64,000 nucleotides of DNA from Paraburkholderia piptadeniae (lineage in GTDB: Bacteria > Pseudomonadota > Gammaproteobacteria > Burkholderiales > Burkholderiaceae), in NCBI RefSeq assembly GCF_900007165.1, contig NZ_CYGY02000056.1:80707-144706 (forward strand), given 5' to 3'. The position numbers and the translations under genes are program-made. Of this stretch, positions 18,160 to 26,458 are shown piece after piece; the first letter of the stretch is position 1, and every line of letters starts with the position of its first letter. The notes below the pieces were generated by a model. The model saw only the letters and a list, made by a program, of their open reading frames with translations, was not told the origin of the DNA and searched no databases.

Positions 18160-19055
18160 ACCATCAACCGGGCCCGCATCATCCGGAGTCGCCAGAACGT
18201 CTGAAGACGGTCCTGAACACGCTGCGCGCGCCCGAGTTCGCCGCACTTGAATGGCGCGACGCGCCGATGGGTACGCTCGAACAGGTGCAACTCATCCACG
18301 AGCAGAACTTCATCGACGAAGTTGCGGACATCGCGCCAACACACGGCTACATGCCGCTGGATGGCGGCGACACCGTGATGTCGCCGGGCTCGTGGGAAGC
18401 TGTGATGCGCTGTGTGGGCGCGGCATGCGCGGGTGTCGATGCCGTACTGGGCGGAGAAGCGCGCAACGTGTTCTGCGCGACGCGTCCTTGCGGGCATCAC
18501 GCTGAACCGTCACGGGCCATGGGCTTTTGCATCTTCAATCAGGCTGCAATTGCGGCTGCATACGCTTATGACGTGCACAAGCTCGAGCGCGTCGCGGTTG
18601 TCGATTTCGACGTTCATCACGGCAATGGCACGCAGACCGCGTTCTACAACCGGCCAGAACTCTTCTATGCATCGAGCCATCAATCACCGCTCTATCCGGG
18701 CACGGGCGCGGCTGCCGAAACGGGCGTGAGCCACAACATCGTCAATGTGCCGCTGCCGCCCGGATGCGATTCGGCATTGTTTCGCACGCGCATCGAAGCC
18801 GAGATGTTGCCTGCGATACGCCACTTCGAGCCCGAGCTGATCATCATCTCCGCCGGTTTCGACGCGCATCGGCTCGATCCGCTTGCCGCATTGCGCCTCG
18901 ACGACAGCGACTTTCACTGGATCACCCGCGAGCTGACGCGCATTGCCGACGAAACATGCGACGGGCGCATCGTGTCGATACTCGAAGGCGGATACAGCGC
19001 GGAGGGGCTTTCGGGCGGCACGCGCGCGCATGTGCGAGCGCTGATGGGTCTTTGA
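18120..19055 (+). CDS. Histone deacetylase family protein (acetylpolyamine/acetoin-utilisation type)
   Basis: 311 residues from ATG 18120 (MPSTLVYTHSAC), the usual length. The deacetylase fold is clear: HHPESPERL, the catalytic pair in TRPCGHHAEPSRAMGFC, the zinc ligands in DFDVHHGNGTQ and SAGFDAHRLDP, and the closing ILEGGYS. Bacterial members deacetylate acetylpolyamines or other small amides. It stands alone between an AraC gene and a membrane protein gene. The start is discussed under the overlapping short ORF. Confidence 0.92.
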   Translation: MPSTLVYTHSACLNHQPGPHHPESPERLKTVLNTLRAPEFAALEWRDAPMGTLEQVQLIHEQNFIDEVADIAPTHGYMPLDGGDTVMSPGSWEAVMRCVGAACAGVDAVLGGEARNVFCATRPCGHHAEPSRAMGFCIFNQAAIAAAYAYDVHKLERVAVVDFDVHHGNGTQTAFYNRPELFYASSHQSPLYPGTGAAAETGVSHNIVNVPLPPGCDSALFRTRIEAEMLPAIRHFEPELIIISAGFDAHRLDPLAALRLDDSDFHWITRELTRIADETCDGRIVSILEGGYSAEGLSGGTRAHVRALMGL

Positions 19056-19074
19056 CGCGCATCGACGAATCGGC

Positions 19075-19803
19075 TCATACCGAATGACGCGGAATGTGCT
19101 GTCCGTGCCCGCTCGCGCGTTGCGAGCGCAGCAGCCGTTGAAAGACCAGAATATGCAGGTGCGCGAGCAACGGTACGTTGAAGCACGGAATAAGAATCCA
19201 TGGCAACGTCGTCATCAGATCGCTGCTCGCGCTCCCGTTGGCGAAGCCAAAAGGAATGCCTGACGACGAAGCCGCGCCCAGAAAGATGGCGTCCGCCAGG
19301 TCGAACAGTCCGAGCGCACTCCAGATCAGCGTTGCGACACGCCACGCCGGTGCCCGCGTCGCGGCCATGTAAGCGACAGGCAACGCCAACGCACCGATCG
19401 CCACGTCTCCCCAGCCCGCAGCAGGCGCGAACGGCGCGGGCAACCTGCCTTCCCAAAAGAGCAAGACAAACAACACGCCCAGCAATCGCATTGCATGCAC
19501 GCCGATCAGCACAGGCAACGGAATGGCGCCGAATGCATCGCGCAAGGCGCCGGGCCGCGTGCCCAGATATGAAAGCACCGCGAATGGCACGATGACTGCA
19601 ATGCCCAATCCGGCCGGCCCTATGCCGCGCACGGCACTCAGCAAGCCCGTCGCGCCGCATGCCACGACCAATGCGAACCATGCGCCGAACGCGCCGCCCG
19701 CGATCGCGCGTTGCCTCGCGGTCCACGCAGAAAAATGCAGGTAGACGAATACCACGAGTGCTGACACCGTCCCCAGCACGACCGCACCGATCACGTCGAT
19801 CAT
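19075..19803 (-). CDS. Seven-helix membrane protein of unknown function
   Basis: 242 residues with about seven hydrophobic helices and no signal peptide beyond the first helix (MIDVIGAVVLGTVSALVVFVY). I recognise no catalytic motif; phrases such as GVHAMRLLGVLFVLLFWEGRLP recur in unannotated proteobacterial membrane proteins. It diverges from a TetR regulator across a 87-bp region with two perfect palindromes, so it is very probably the repressed target. Confidence 0.75.
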   Translation of the reverse strand: MIDVIGAVVLGTVSALVVFVYLHFSAWTARQRAIAGGAFGAWFALVVACGATGLLSAVRGIGPAGLGIAVIVPFAVLSYLGTRPGALRDAFGAIPLPVLIGVHAMRLLGVLFVLLFWEGRLPAPFAPAAGWGDVAIGALALPVAYMAATRAPAWRVATLIWSALGLFDLADAIFLGAASSSGIPFGFANGSASSDLMTTLPWILIPCFNVPLLAHLHILVFQRLLRSQRASGHGQHIPRHSV

Positions 19804-19815
19804 CGCAACCCCCTA

Positions 19816-19866
19816 CAATATGACGATCATCATATTGACAAAATATGTCGATCATCATATTTTGTC
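19816..19866. promoter_or_regulatory. Twin TetR-type operators between the membrane protein and tetR genes
   Basis: Two abutting palindromes: CAATATGA-CGATCA-TCATATTG (19816-19837) and an 11-bp-arm palindrome GACAAAATATG / CATATTTTGTC (19837-19847 and 19856-19866) with an 8-bp spacer. The shared core, ATATG-N-CGATCAT-CATAT, is repeated every 22-23 bp. Their size and place between divergent genes fit TetR dimer sites controlling both directions. Confidence 0.8.
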
Positions 19867-19890
19867 AACCTGAAAGACGGGGAGGCATTC

Positions 19891-20493
19891 ATGCCGTGGA
19901 GTGAAGACCACAAACAGGCGACGCGAGGCCGGATCGTCGAAGCCGCCGCGCGCGCAATTCGCGAACACGGACCGGACGGTGTCAGCGTGGCCGCCATCAT
20001 GAAGAGCGTCGGCTTGACGCATGGCGGCTTTTACGCGCATTTCGAATCGAAGGAGGCGCTCATCGCCGAGGCCCTTTCCCACGCGACGGTAGAAACACTC
20101 GCCTGGCTCGACAGGACGGCAACCACCGCGAAGAATGGGCAAACACCCGCATTGGCCGACATTGCGGATGCTTATCTCAGCAACATCCATTGCGAGCATC
20201 CCGACCGGGGCTGCGTGCTTGCCGCGTGCGGCACGGAGCTCGCGCGCGCCGACGACCTTGCGCGTATCGCGTGTAGCGACAACGTGAGAGCCTATCTGCG
20301 CTGGCTCGGGCAGCGCAGCCGCGCGGAACAGCGCGGCGAGCGATCGCGTGAGGCGACGGGCGCGCTAGCGGCGATGATCGGCGGGATGGTTCTTGCGCGC
20401 GCCACTGAAGATCCCGCTGAAGCGCGAAAGATTCTGGCCGCGGTGCGCGGCTTCGTGCGAAGCGCGTTGAAAGCGGATAAGGGCGCTGGTTAG
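19891..20493 (+). CDS. TetR/AcrR family transcriptional regulator
   Basis: 200 residues from ATG with GGGGAGG upstream. The N-terminal helix-turn-helix is canonical (RGRIVEAAARAIREHG and VAAIMKSVGLTHGGFYAHFESKEALI, split for length). The C-terminal ligand domain contains DRGCVLAACGTELAR, found in regulators of the short-chain dehydrogenase or efflux-associated type. It probably represses itself and the divergent membrane protein gene through the palindromes at 19816-19866. Confidence 0.9.
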   Translation: MPWSEDHKQATRGRIVEAAARAIREHGPDGVSVAAIMKSVGLTHGGFYAHFESKEALIAEALSHATVETLAWLDRTATTAKNGQTPALADIADAYLSNIHCEHPDRGCVLAACGTELARADDLARIACSDNVRAYLRWLGQRSRAEQRGERSREATGALAAMIGGMVLARATEDPAEARKILAAVRGFVRSALKADKGAG

Positions 20494-20535
20494 CAACTGT
20501 CGAGCGCCATTGCCGGCACGACGACTACACGACGG

Positions 20536-21201
20536 CTAGTGCACGGACAACAAGCCCGCGACCTGATTCGACTTCGTCTGCGCGGCAATGTCCATCGCCG
20601 TCATTCCGCGATTGTCCTTTAGCGATGCGTTCGCGCCGCGCGCGAGCAACAGTTTCACGGTATCGGCGCGGTCGTAGCCTGCCGCCCACATCAACGCAGT
20701 GAGTTCGTTCTTGTACTGCCGGTTCACGTCGACGCCGGCGTCGAGCAACTGCTTCACTACCTGTGTCTGCCCCTGGCCGGCTGCGTACTCCATCGCGGTC
20801 TTGCCGACGCGGTCCGTCGCCATCGGATCGGCGCCGCGCGCGAGCAGCAACGCGACGATCTCGTCATAACCGCCATACGCGGCCGCCATCAAAGCCGTGA
20901 TGCCCGGCGCGTCGGCATGCTTCACGTTCGCGCCATGCTCGATCAATGTACGCGCGATGGCGACGTCGCCCTTCTTGCTCGCAGTGATCAGAGCCGTGTC
21001 GCCGATCCGGTTTTCCGCATCCACGGATGCGCCACGTCCGAGCGCCGCATCGACGCTCGCGCGGTCGCCGTCTTTCGCGGCAGCAAGCAACTGGCGATTC
21101 GTTTCGCCCTGGTCCTGAGCGAGCGCTAGCAACGGCAGCGCCGATGCCAACGCGCACGACACCAGCAATGCACGCGCAACATGTCCGACCGTCTGTTTCA
21201 T
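20536..21201 (-). CDS. Secreted ankyrin-repeat protein
   Basis: 221 residues with a cleavable signal peptide (about residues 1-28, ending LPLLALA-QDQ). Five ankyrin repeats follow (ENRIGDTALITASKKGD, PGITALMAAAYGG, VGKTAMEYAAGQG, NELTALMWAAGYD, NRGMTAMDIAAQT). It starts 15 bp after the cytochrome c gene and is the third gene of the PQQ dehydrogenase operon. Periplasmic ankyrin proteins next to redox enzymes have been proposed as chaperones or protectors (for example AnkB by catalase); the role here is inference. Confidence 0.88.
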   Translation of the reverse strand: MKQTVGHVARALLVSCALASALPLLALAQDQGETNRQLLAAAKDGDRASVDAALGRGASVDAENRIGDTALITASKKGDVAIARTLIEHGANVKHADAPGITALMAAAYGGYDEIVALLLARGADPMATDRVGKTAMEYAAGQGQTQVVKQLLDAGVDVNRQYKNELTALMWAAGYDRADTVKLLLARGANASLKDNRGMTAMDIAAQTKSNQVAGLLSVH

Positions 21202-21216
21202 TTCGCCTCCCTGGCG

Positions 21217-21846
21217 CTACTGGAGATTCGCAATGTAACTGGCGAGGTTGCGGATATCGTCGTCGGTCAGATTGCGCGTGACGCTCGCCATATTGCCCGC
21301 GTCATTGGTGCGGGTGTGAGAGCGAAAGTCCTGCAACTGCTTGACGATGTACTGATACTGCTGACCCGCGACGCGCGGTATCTCGTTCTGTCCGGAGAAC
21401 CCGCCAAGATGGCACGTCGTGCACAGCACCTCGGCCGACTTCTTCTGCCCTGCCGCAACGGCCGCGCCGTCCGCCTTGAACGCGATCGACGCGGGCTTTT
21501 GCGCGGCGAAATAGTCGGCGAGATCCTGCATATCGTCGCGCGACAGGTTCGCGGCCATCGGCGACATGCGCGGGTCCTTGCGGCGTCCTTCCTTGAAGTC
21601 CTTCAGCTGGAGATACATGTATCGCGCAGTCTGCCCCGCGAGAACCGGATACTGCGGGTCGGTCGAATTGCCCATCGGCCCATGACACGCCACGCACGTT
21701 TGCGCCTTTGTCTTGCCCGCTTCGGCATCCGCATGCGCATAGGTGAGCGGCCACAGCATGCCGCTCGCGCACAACAGGGCCGTGTATGCGCGACGTGCAA
21801 AGCGCCCGCCGCGCTGCGCGAATGGAACCTCTCGCGCACCCCTCAT
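21217..21846 (-). CDS. Dihaem cytochrome c (c4 type)
   Basis: 209 residues from ATG 21846 (a GTG at 21849 is the alternative), overlapping the dehydrogenase stop as TGATG. A signal peptide is followed by two homologous c-type haem domains with CVACH and CTTCH and distal methionines in SPMAANLS and GNMASVTRNL. Periplasmic c4 cytochromes accept electrons from dehydrogenases and pass them to terminal oxidases. Here it is evidently the electron acceptor of the PQQ dehydrogenase encoded just before it. Confidence 0.9.
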   Translation of the reverse strand: MRGAREVPFAQRGGRFARRAYTALLCASGMLWPLTYAHADAEAGKTKAQTCVACHGPMGNSTDPQYPVLAGQTARYMYLQLKDFKEGRRKDPRMSPMAANLSRDDMQDLADYFAAQKPASIAFKADGAAVAAGQKKSAEVLCTTCHLGGFSGQNEIPRVAGQQYQYIVKQLQDFRSHTRTNDAGNMASVTRNLTDDDIRNLASYIANLQ

Positions 21847-23579
21847 CACGGCAGCGCAAAGACAAGCACGGTGTTGCCGCGCTTGAAGTCGAGTTGCGTA
21901 TTGCCGCCCGCCGCGACGGCGATGTACTGCTTGCCGTGCACGCTATACGACACGGCTGGCGCATTCACGCCCGCTCCGCACTGGAACTCCCAGAGCTTCT
22001 TGCCCGTCGATGCGTCGAACGCGCGGAACAGGCCATTGCCCTCGCCGTTGAACACGAGGCCGCCCGCCGTCGCGAGCACGCCGCCGATCAGCGGTTGCGC
22101 CGTCTTGAAGTCCCACACGACCTTGCCCGTGTCGACGTTGACGGCCGACAGCTTGCCCCATTGCTCTTCGGACGGAATCACCTTGAACGCGCCGCCGAGC
22201 CACAACTTGCTGCCGCCCGGATAGGGCGTTTCCTCGACCTGATACGTCATCGGCTGATGCAGGTTGGCCGCGTACGCCAGACGCGTCTGCGGATCGAACG
22301 CCATCGGCGACCATTCGACACCGCCGTTCGCGCCCGGCAGCATCCGCGCGCCTTGCGGCGTAGGCAGCGTCCACATGTTCTCCTGCGGAATCATGGCCTG
22401 CGAATAACGGATCAGGCGCCCCGTCGCGCGATCGTGCACATACACGTGCCCCGTTTTGCCCCCGTGGATCACGCCTGGAATCATCTTGCCGTTGGTATCG
22501 CGCACGTCGATCAGGATCGCCGCACTCGCGGCGTCGAGGTCCCACACGTCGTGCGGCACGTACTGGAAGTGCCATTTGTACTTGCCCGTTTCCAGATCGA
22601 TCGCGACGAGCGAATCCGTGTACAGGTTGTCTCCCGGCCGGATCGCGCCATACAGGTCAGGCGACGGATTGCCGACGACGAAGAACACCGTATGTGTCTT
22701 GCGGTCGACCGCGGGTGCCATCCAGACACCGCCGCCCAGCGTCTTGTAGAAGTCGCCGCCCTTTTCCGCAAGTTGCTTCTTCTCGGCGTCGATATTGCGA
22801 TGCTCGTCGCGCCCCGTTGCGTCCTTCGTCGCCCACACGCCTTCCTGGCCCTTATCGGGAATCGTGTAGAACGTCCACAGCAGTTGACCGGAGTTCGCAT
22901 CGAACGCCTTCACGAAACCACGAATGCCGTATTCGCCGCCGTTCGTGCCGATCAGCACCTTGCCGTCGACGACGACGGGCGCCATTGTTTCCGAATAGCC
23001 CTGATCGGGATCGGCGATCTGGCTTTGCCACAGCACGTTGCCCGTCTTCGCGTCGAGCGCGACCAGCTTGGAATCGAGCGTGCCCATGTAGAGCCTGTCA
23101 CCGGAAATCGCCACGCCGCGATTGTTGGGCCCGCAACAGAATGTCGTCACGGGTCCCATCTTGTGCTTGTAGTGCCAGAATTCCTTGCCCGTTACGGCAT
23201 CCACCGCGTACACGTGATTGAACGATGTCGTGATGAACATGACGCCGTTCTTCACGATCGGCGCTGTTTCCATCGACTCGTTGACCGCCGTCTGGAAGAT
23301 GAAGACGGGCCTCAGCTTCGACACATTCGACTTGTTGATCTGCGTGCCGGGATAGAAGCGTGTCTGCGCATACGATCCGTTCGAATGCAGCCAGTCGGAT
23401 GAATTGCTGGCCGCGCCGTCGAGCTGCGCCTGGCTGACAGGCTGGAACGTCGAAGGCACGGGCGCCGATGTCGTGGTCGCGGCATTCTTCACTTCGTCGG
23501 CGCCATGCGAGGCAGGCGACGCAAGTGCTGCAACGAGCAATGGAACGAAGACGGCGAAGTACCGGGGGGATGTGGGCAT
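21846..23579 (-). CDS. PQQ-dependent alcohol dehydrogenase with lanthanide-type DxD signature
   Basis: 577 residues, signal peptide (about 1-26), strong ribosome site GGAGGAGACGCTC. It is an eight-bladed quinoprotein with the vicinal disulfide C148-C149 (TTFCCGPNNRG). By comparison with methanol dehydrogenases, metal ligands are E216 (GGEYGIRG) and N304 (VGNPSPD), with catalytic D347 in HDVWDLDAAS. The extra aspartate D349, two positions on, is the signature of lanthanide-dependent enzymes (XoxF, ExaF), where calcium enzymes have Ala, Ser or Thr. It oxidises alcohols in the periplasm; no haem c domain is fused, electrons going to the adjacent cytochrome. Substrate is unknown. Confidence 0.9.
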   Translation of the reverse strand: MPTSPRYFAVFVPLLVAALASPASHGADEVKNAATTTSAPVPSTFQPVSQAQLDGAASNSSDWLHSNGSYAQTRFYPGTQINKSNVSKLRPVFIFQTAVNESMETAPIVKNGVMFITTSFNHVYAVDAVTGKEFWHYKHKMGPVTTFCCGPNNRGVAISGDRLYMGTLDSKLVALDAKTGNVLWQSQIADPDQGYSETMAPVVVDGKVLIGTNGGEYGIRGFVKAFDANSGQLLWTFYTIPDKGQEGVWATKDATGRDEHRNIDAEKKQLAEKGGDFYKTLGGGVWMAPAVDRKTHTVFFVVGNPSPDLYGAIRPGDNLYTDSLVAIDLETGKYKWHFQYVPHDVWDLDAASAAILIDVRDTNGKMIPGVIHGGKTGHVYVHDRATGRLIRYSQAMIPQENMWTLPTPQGARMLPGANGGVEWSPMAFDPQTRLAYAANLHQPMTYQVEETPYPGGSKLWLGGAFKVIPSEEQWGKLSAVNVDTGKVVWDFKTAQPLIGGVLATAGGLVFNGEGNGLFRAFDASTGKKLWEFQCGAGVNAPAVSYSVHGKQYIAVAAGGNTQLDFKRGNTVLVFALP

Positions 23580-24420
23580 GAGCGTCTCCTCCGCTTCTTA
23601 TTGCTTGAGAATCGCGCGCACTGGAATACGGCGTTCTTCCACGCCTGAAACGGCGTGGACAGGCACAATCGCGCAACCCCTCTCAAACAACAAAAGCTTA
23701 AAAATTAAAAGCATTGATTGCTTCGTCGGTACGGTCGGCTGCGCAAAATCGGGGAGAAGCGTGACGCCTTTTCTCGCCCCCTGGGGCCGGCTCTATTAAG
23801 CCTATGCCAAGCGATGCGGATTTACCAGGCGCGTATGAAATTTGCGTTTCGTTGCGCCGCAATAGAACTTCGATTCACATATGAGGATTCCGACTGAATG
23901 TGCGCACAGCGAATTGCCGCGGCACAGGTAATAGTGCTTTGGTAGACCGTTGTGAGCTGTGTGGACAAAAGACTACAGCTCGCTCGTAAACGTTTACTGC
24001 TGGCTAACAAGCCAATATATTCGCCTCGCTATAGCCATACGGGCAGATCCCCGAATCGGTTCGGCGCTCTATTCATCCCTCCGCTCCACGAAAGCCGGAA
24101 AACCTCTTCCGGGCTGCGTCGATGGAGCAATGCGTCGTCATCGTCTGCGCTTCGGCATCCAAACGACGTGCAGCACCGGCAACACAAGCGGCTGTCTCGC
24201 GGCGCGCCGCTCCAGCAGGAACACACACAGGCATCGGGACGAACCATCGTGCGCGCGCACGAGGCCCTCGCACGGGCCGACGTTTCGATCCGGTGGATGC
24301 GGTTCAAGGCGGATAACGCAATCAAAGCCACAACCAAAAGCGGCAGCACATTTTCATCACCGACGTCGCGCGTGTTTCGTCAGTCGAGACGCGTGCGCCC
24401 ACAACAAAAAGGGAAGAAGA
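23580..24420. other. 840-bp intergenic region between the PQQ dehydrogenase and porin genes
   Basis: Divergent promoter region of two genes. It holds an AT-rich patch near 23690-23725 (ACAAAAGCTTAAAAATTAAA) that may be the dehydrogenase promoter. The porin frame is open upstream to 23959, but that part lacks porin similarity and a signal peptide, so it is treated as leader. No RNA gene recognised. Confidence 0.4.
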
Positions 24421-25587
24421 ATGAGGAAGACTATCCTGGCCGTCGCGGCCCTCGGGAGTTTCGCCACGGCGGCGCACGCGCAAAGCAGCGTCACGCTGTA
24501 CGGCCTGATCGATGCCGGTATCACGTACGCGAACAAGGTCGCGACCTCGACGGGACACGACAGCGTCGTCAAATACGGCGACGGTGTCGCTTCGGGCAGC
24601 CGCTGGGGCCTGCGCGGCGCGGAAGATCTGGGCGGCGGAATGAAGGCGCTGTTCGTGCTCGAAAGCGGCTTCAGCACCGGCGACGGCACGTCGGGCCAGG
24701 GCGGCGCGCTGTTCGGCCGGCAAGCGTTCGTTGGGGTTTCGAAGGACGGCATCGGCGCGCTGTCGTTCGGCCGCCAGTACACGTTCTCGACGGAATACGT
24801 CGGCGGCAACTACACGATGGGCAGCCAGACGCCCGCCGGCAACTACGCGTATCACATCAACGATCTCGATCAGCTGGTGTCGAGCCGCATCAACAACTCG
24901 GTCAAGTTCAGCAGCGCGAACTTTGCCGGTCTGACGTTCGGCGCAATGTACGGCTTCTCGAACTCGACGCTGTTCGCCGGCACGCCGACCACGACCGTGG
25001 GCACGACGACCACGCAAGGCTCGTCGAGCGCGTACAGCTTCGGCGCCAACTACGCGCAGGGACCGTTCGGCATCGGCGCGGCGTACACGAACATCCGCTA
25101 TCCGAACGGCGCAACGCCTGCGTTCAGCGTGAGCATCGCGAACGTCAACACGGGTGGACTGCGCGATCTCGAGACGTTCGGCATCGGCGCGCGCTACACG
25201 ATCGCCGCGGCCCTCGTGTGGGCGAACTGGACGCATACGAAGTTCGAGCCGCTCACGGGCGCATCGTCGAAGCTGAACAACTATGAAATCGGCGGCCGGT
25301 ACACATTCACGCCGGCGCTCTCGGCGGGCCTCGGCTATACCTTCTCGAAGCTCGACGACCGCTTCGAAGGCAAGTGGCATCAGATCAACAGCGCGGTCGA
25401 CTACGCACTGTCCAAGCGCACCGATGTCTACGTGCTCGCGATCTATCAGAAGGCGTCGGGCAGCAACACCGTTGCGGGCCGCAACGTGCCTGTGCAGGCC
25501 GAGATCGGCTCGTCGTCGTCGTTCATCGGCAATGCGGGCGCGAACACGCAGTTCGTGACGCGCATCGGCCTGCGCCACAAGTTCTGA
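24421..25587 (+). CDS. Gram-negative porin (OmpC/Omp32 family)
   Basis: 388 residues from ATG 24421, chosen because it opens a perfect signal peptide (MRKTILAVAALGSFATAAHA) followed by QSSVTLYGLIDAGITY, the typical start of burkholderial general porins. Sixteen-strand porin features include GSRWGLRGAEDLGGG, LFGRQAFVGVS and the C-terminal phenylalanine in GLRHKF needed for BAM assembly. It forms a trimeric outer-membrane channel for small solutes. A terminator follows at 25597. Confidence 0.95.
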   Translation: MRKTILAVAALGSFATAAHAQSSVTLYGLIDAGITYANKVATSTGHDSVVKYGDGVASGSRWGLRGAEDLGGGMKALFVLESGFSTGDGTSGQGGALFGRQAFVGVSKDGIGALSFGRQYTFSTEYVGGNYTMGSQTPAGNYAYHINDLDQLVSSRINNSVKFSSANFAGLTFGAMYGFSNSTLFAGTPTTTVGTTTTQGSSSAYSFGANYAQGPFGIGAAYTNIRYPNGATPAFSVSIANVNTGGLRDLETFGIGARYTIAAALVWANWTHTKFEPLTGASSKLNNYEIGGRYTFTPALSAGLGYTFSKLDDRFEGKWHQINSAVDYALSKRTDVYVLAIYQKASGSNTVAGRNVPVQAEIGSSSSFIGNAGANTQFVTRIGLRHKF

Positions 25588-25596
25588 TCGTTCGAT

Positions 25597-25632
25597 GCGG
25601 CCGCTGCGCCTGCACGGCGCGCGGCCGCTTTT
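25597..25632 (+). terminator. Rho-independent terminator of the porin gene
   Basis: The stem GCGGCCGCTGCGCC pairs with GGCGCGCGGCCGC (one bulge) and is followed by TTTT. Confidence 0.7.
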
Positions 25633-25694
25633 GGAGCAGACTGTCCCGACTCGCGGTACGCTTGCGGGTTTTGATCGACCCACAAGGGACAACG

Positions 25695-26378
25695 ATGCCT
25701 GCTTTTCCGTTTGATGCCGTGCTATTCGACTGCGACGGCGTGCTCGTCGACTCGGAGACGATTACCACCGCCGTGCTCGCGACGATGCTCGGCGAACTCG
25801 GCTGGCATCTGAGCCTCGACGAAGCGATGGCGATCTTCATCGGCAAGACGGTCATGGACGAAGCGCCGCTGATCGAAGAGAAAACGGGCGTCAGGATCAC
25901 GGCCGCCTGGATCGAATCCTTCCGCGCACGGCGCAATGCCGCGCTCGAGCGCGACGTCACGGCAATCGACGGCATCGCCGCGACGGTCGGTGCGCTGCAC
26001 GCGCGGCTCGACGGACGCGTCGCCGTCGCATCGGGCGCCGACCGCCACAAAGTGCGCCTTCAGCTGGCGAAAATCGGCGTGCTCGATCACTTCGAAGGGC
26101 GCATCTTCAGCGGCCACGAAACGCCGCGCAACAAGCCGCACCCGGATGTGTATCTCGCGGCAGCGGCGGGTCTGGGTGTCGATCCGTCGCGCTGCGCGGT
26201 GATCGAAGACACCGTGACGGGCGCCACGGCAGGCCGCGCGGCGGGCGCGACCGTGTTCGGCTACAGCCCGGGCGAGAAAGGCCATAGCTCGAAGGAAGCG
26301 CTGCGCGCAGCCGGTGTCGCCGACGTATTCGAAGACATGGCCCAATTGCCGGCGCTGCTCGCAGGCTGGGCCCGCTGA
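25695..26378 (+). CDS. HAD family hydrolase (phosphoglycolate phosphatase/phosphoglucomutase-like)
   Basis: 227 residues from ATG 25695; longer in-frame versions run into the porin gene in another frame. HAD motif I is FDCDGVLVDSE, motif II VAVASGADRHK, motif III NKPHPDVYL and motif IV VIEDTVTGATAGRAAG. This subgroup removes phosphate from small sugar phosphates or similar. Single gene, convergent with the HDOD gene; the substrate cannot be predicted. Confidence 0.9.
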   Translation: MPAFPFDAVLFDCDGVLVDSETITTAVLATMLGELGWHLSLDEAMAIFIGKTVMDEAPLIEEKTGVRITAAWIESFRARRNAALERDVTAIDGIAATVGALHARLDGRVAVASGADRHKVRLQLAKIGVLDHFEGRIFSGHETPRNKPHPDVYLAAAAGLGVDPSRCAVIEDTVTGATAGRAAGATVFGYSPGEKGHSSKEALRAAGVADVFEDMAQLPALLAGWAR

Positions 26379-26458
26379 CTTGCGCTAGCGGTTCATTGCA
26401 CGCAGCGTGCGTGCATCGGCAAACGGATGTGAGGCCTCTGGATTCGCGGCCAGCGCGA

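Noticed and set aside
23959..24420. Long N-terminal extension of the porin frame
   Set aside because: The extension lacks porin features and would bury the clear signal peptide that starts at 24421.
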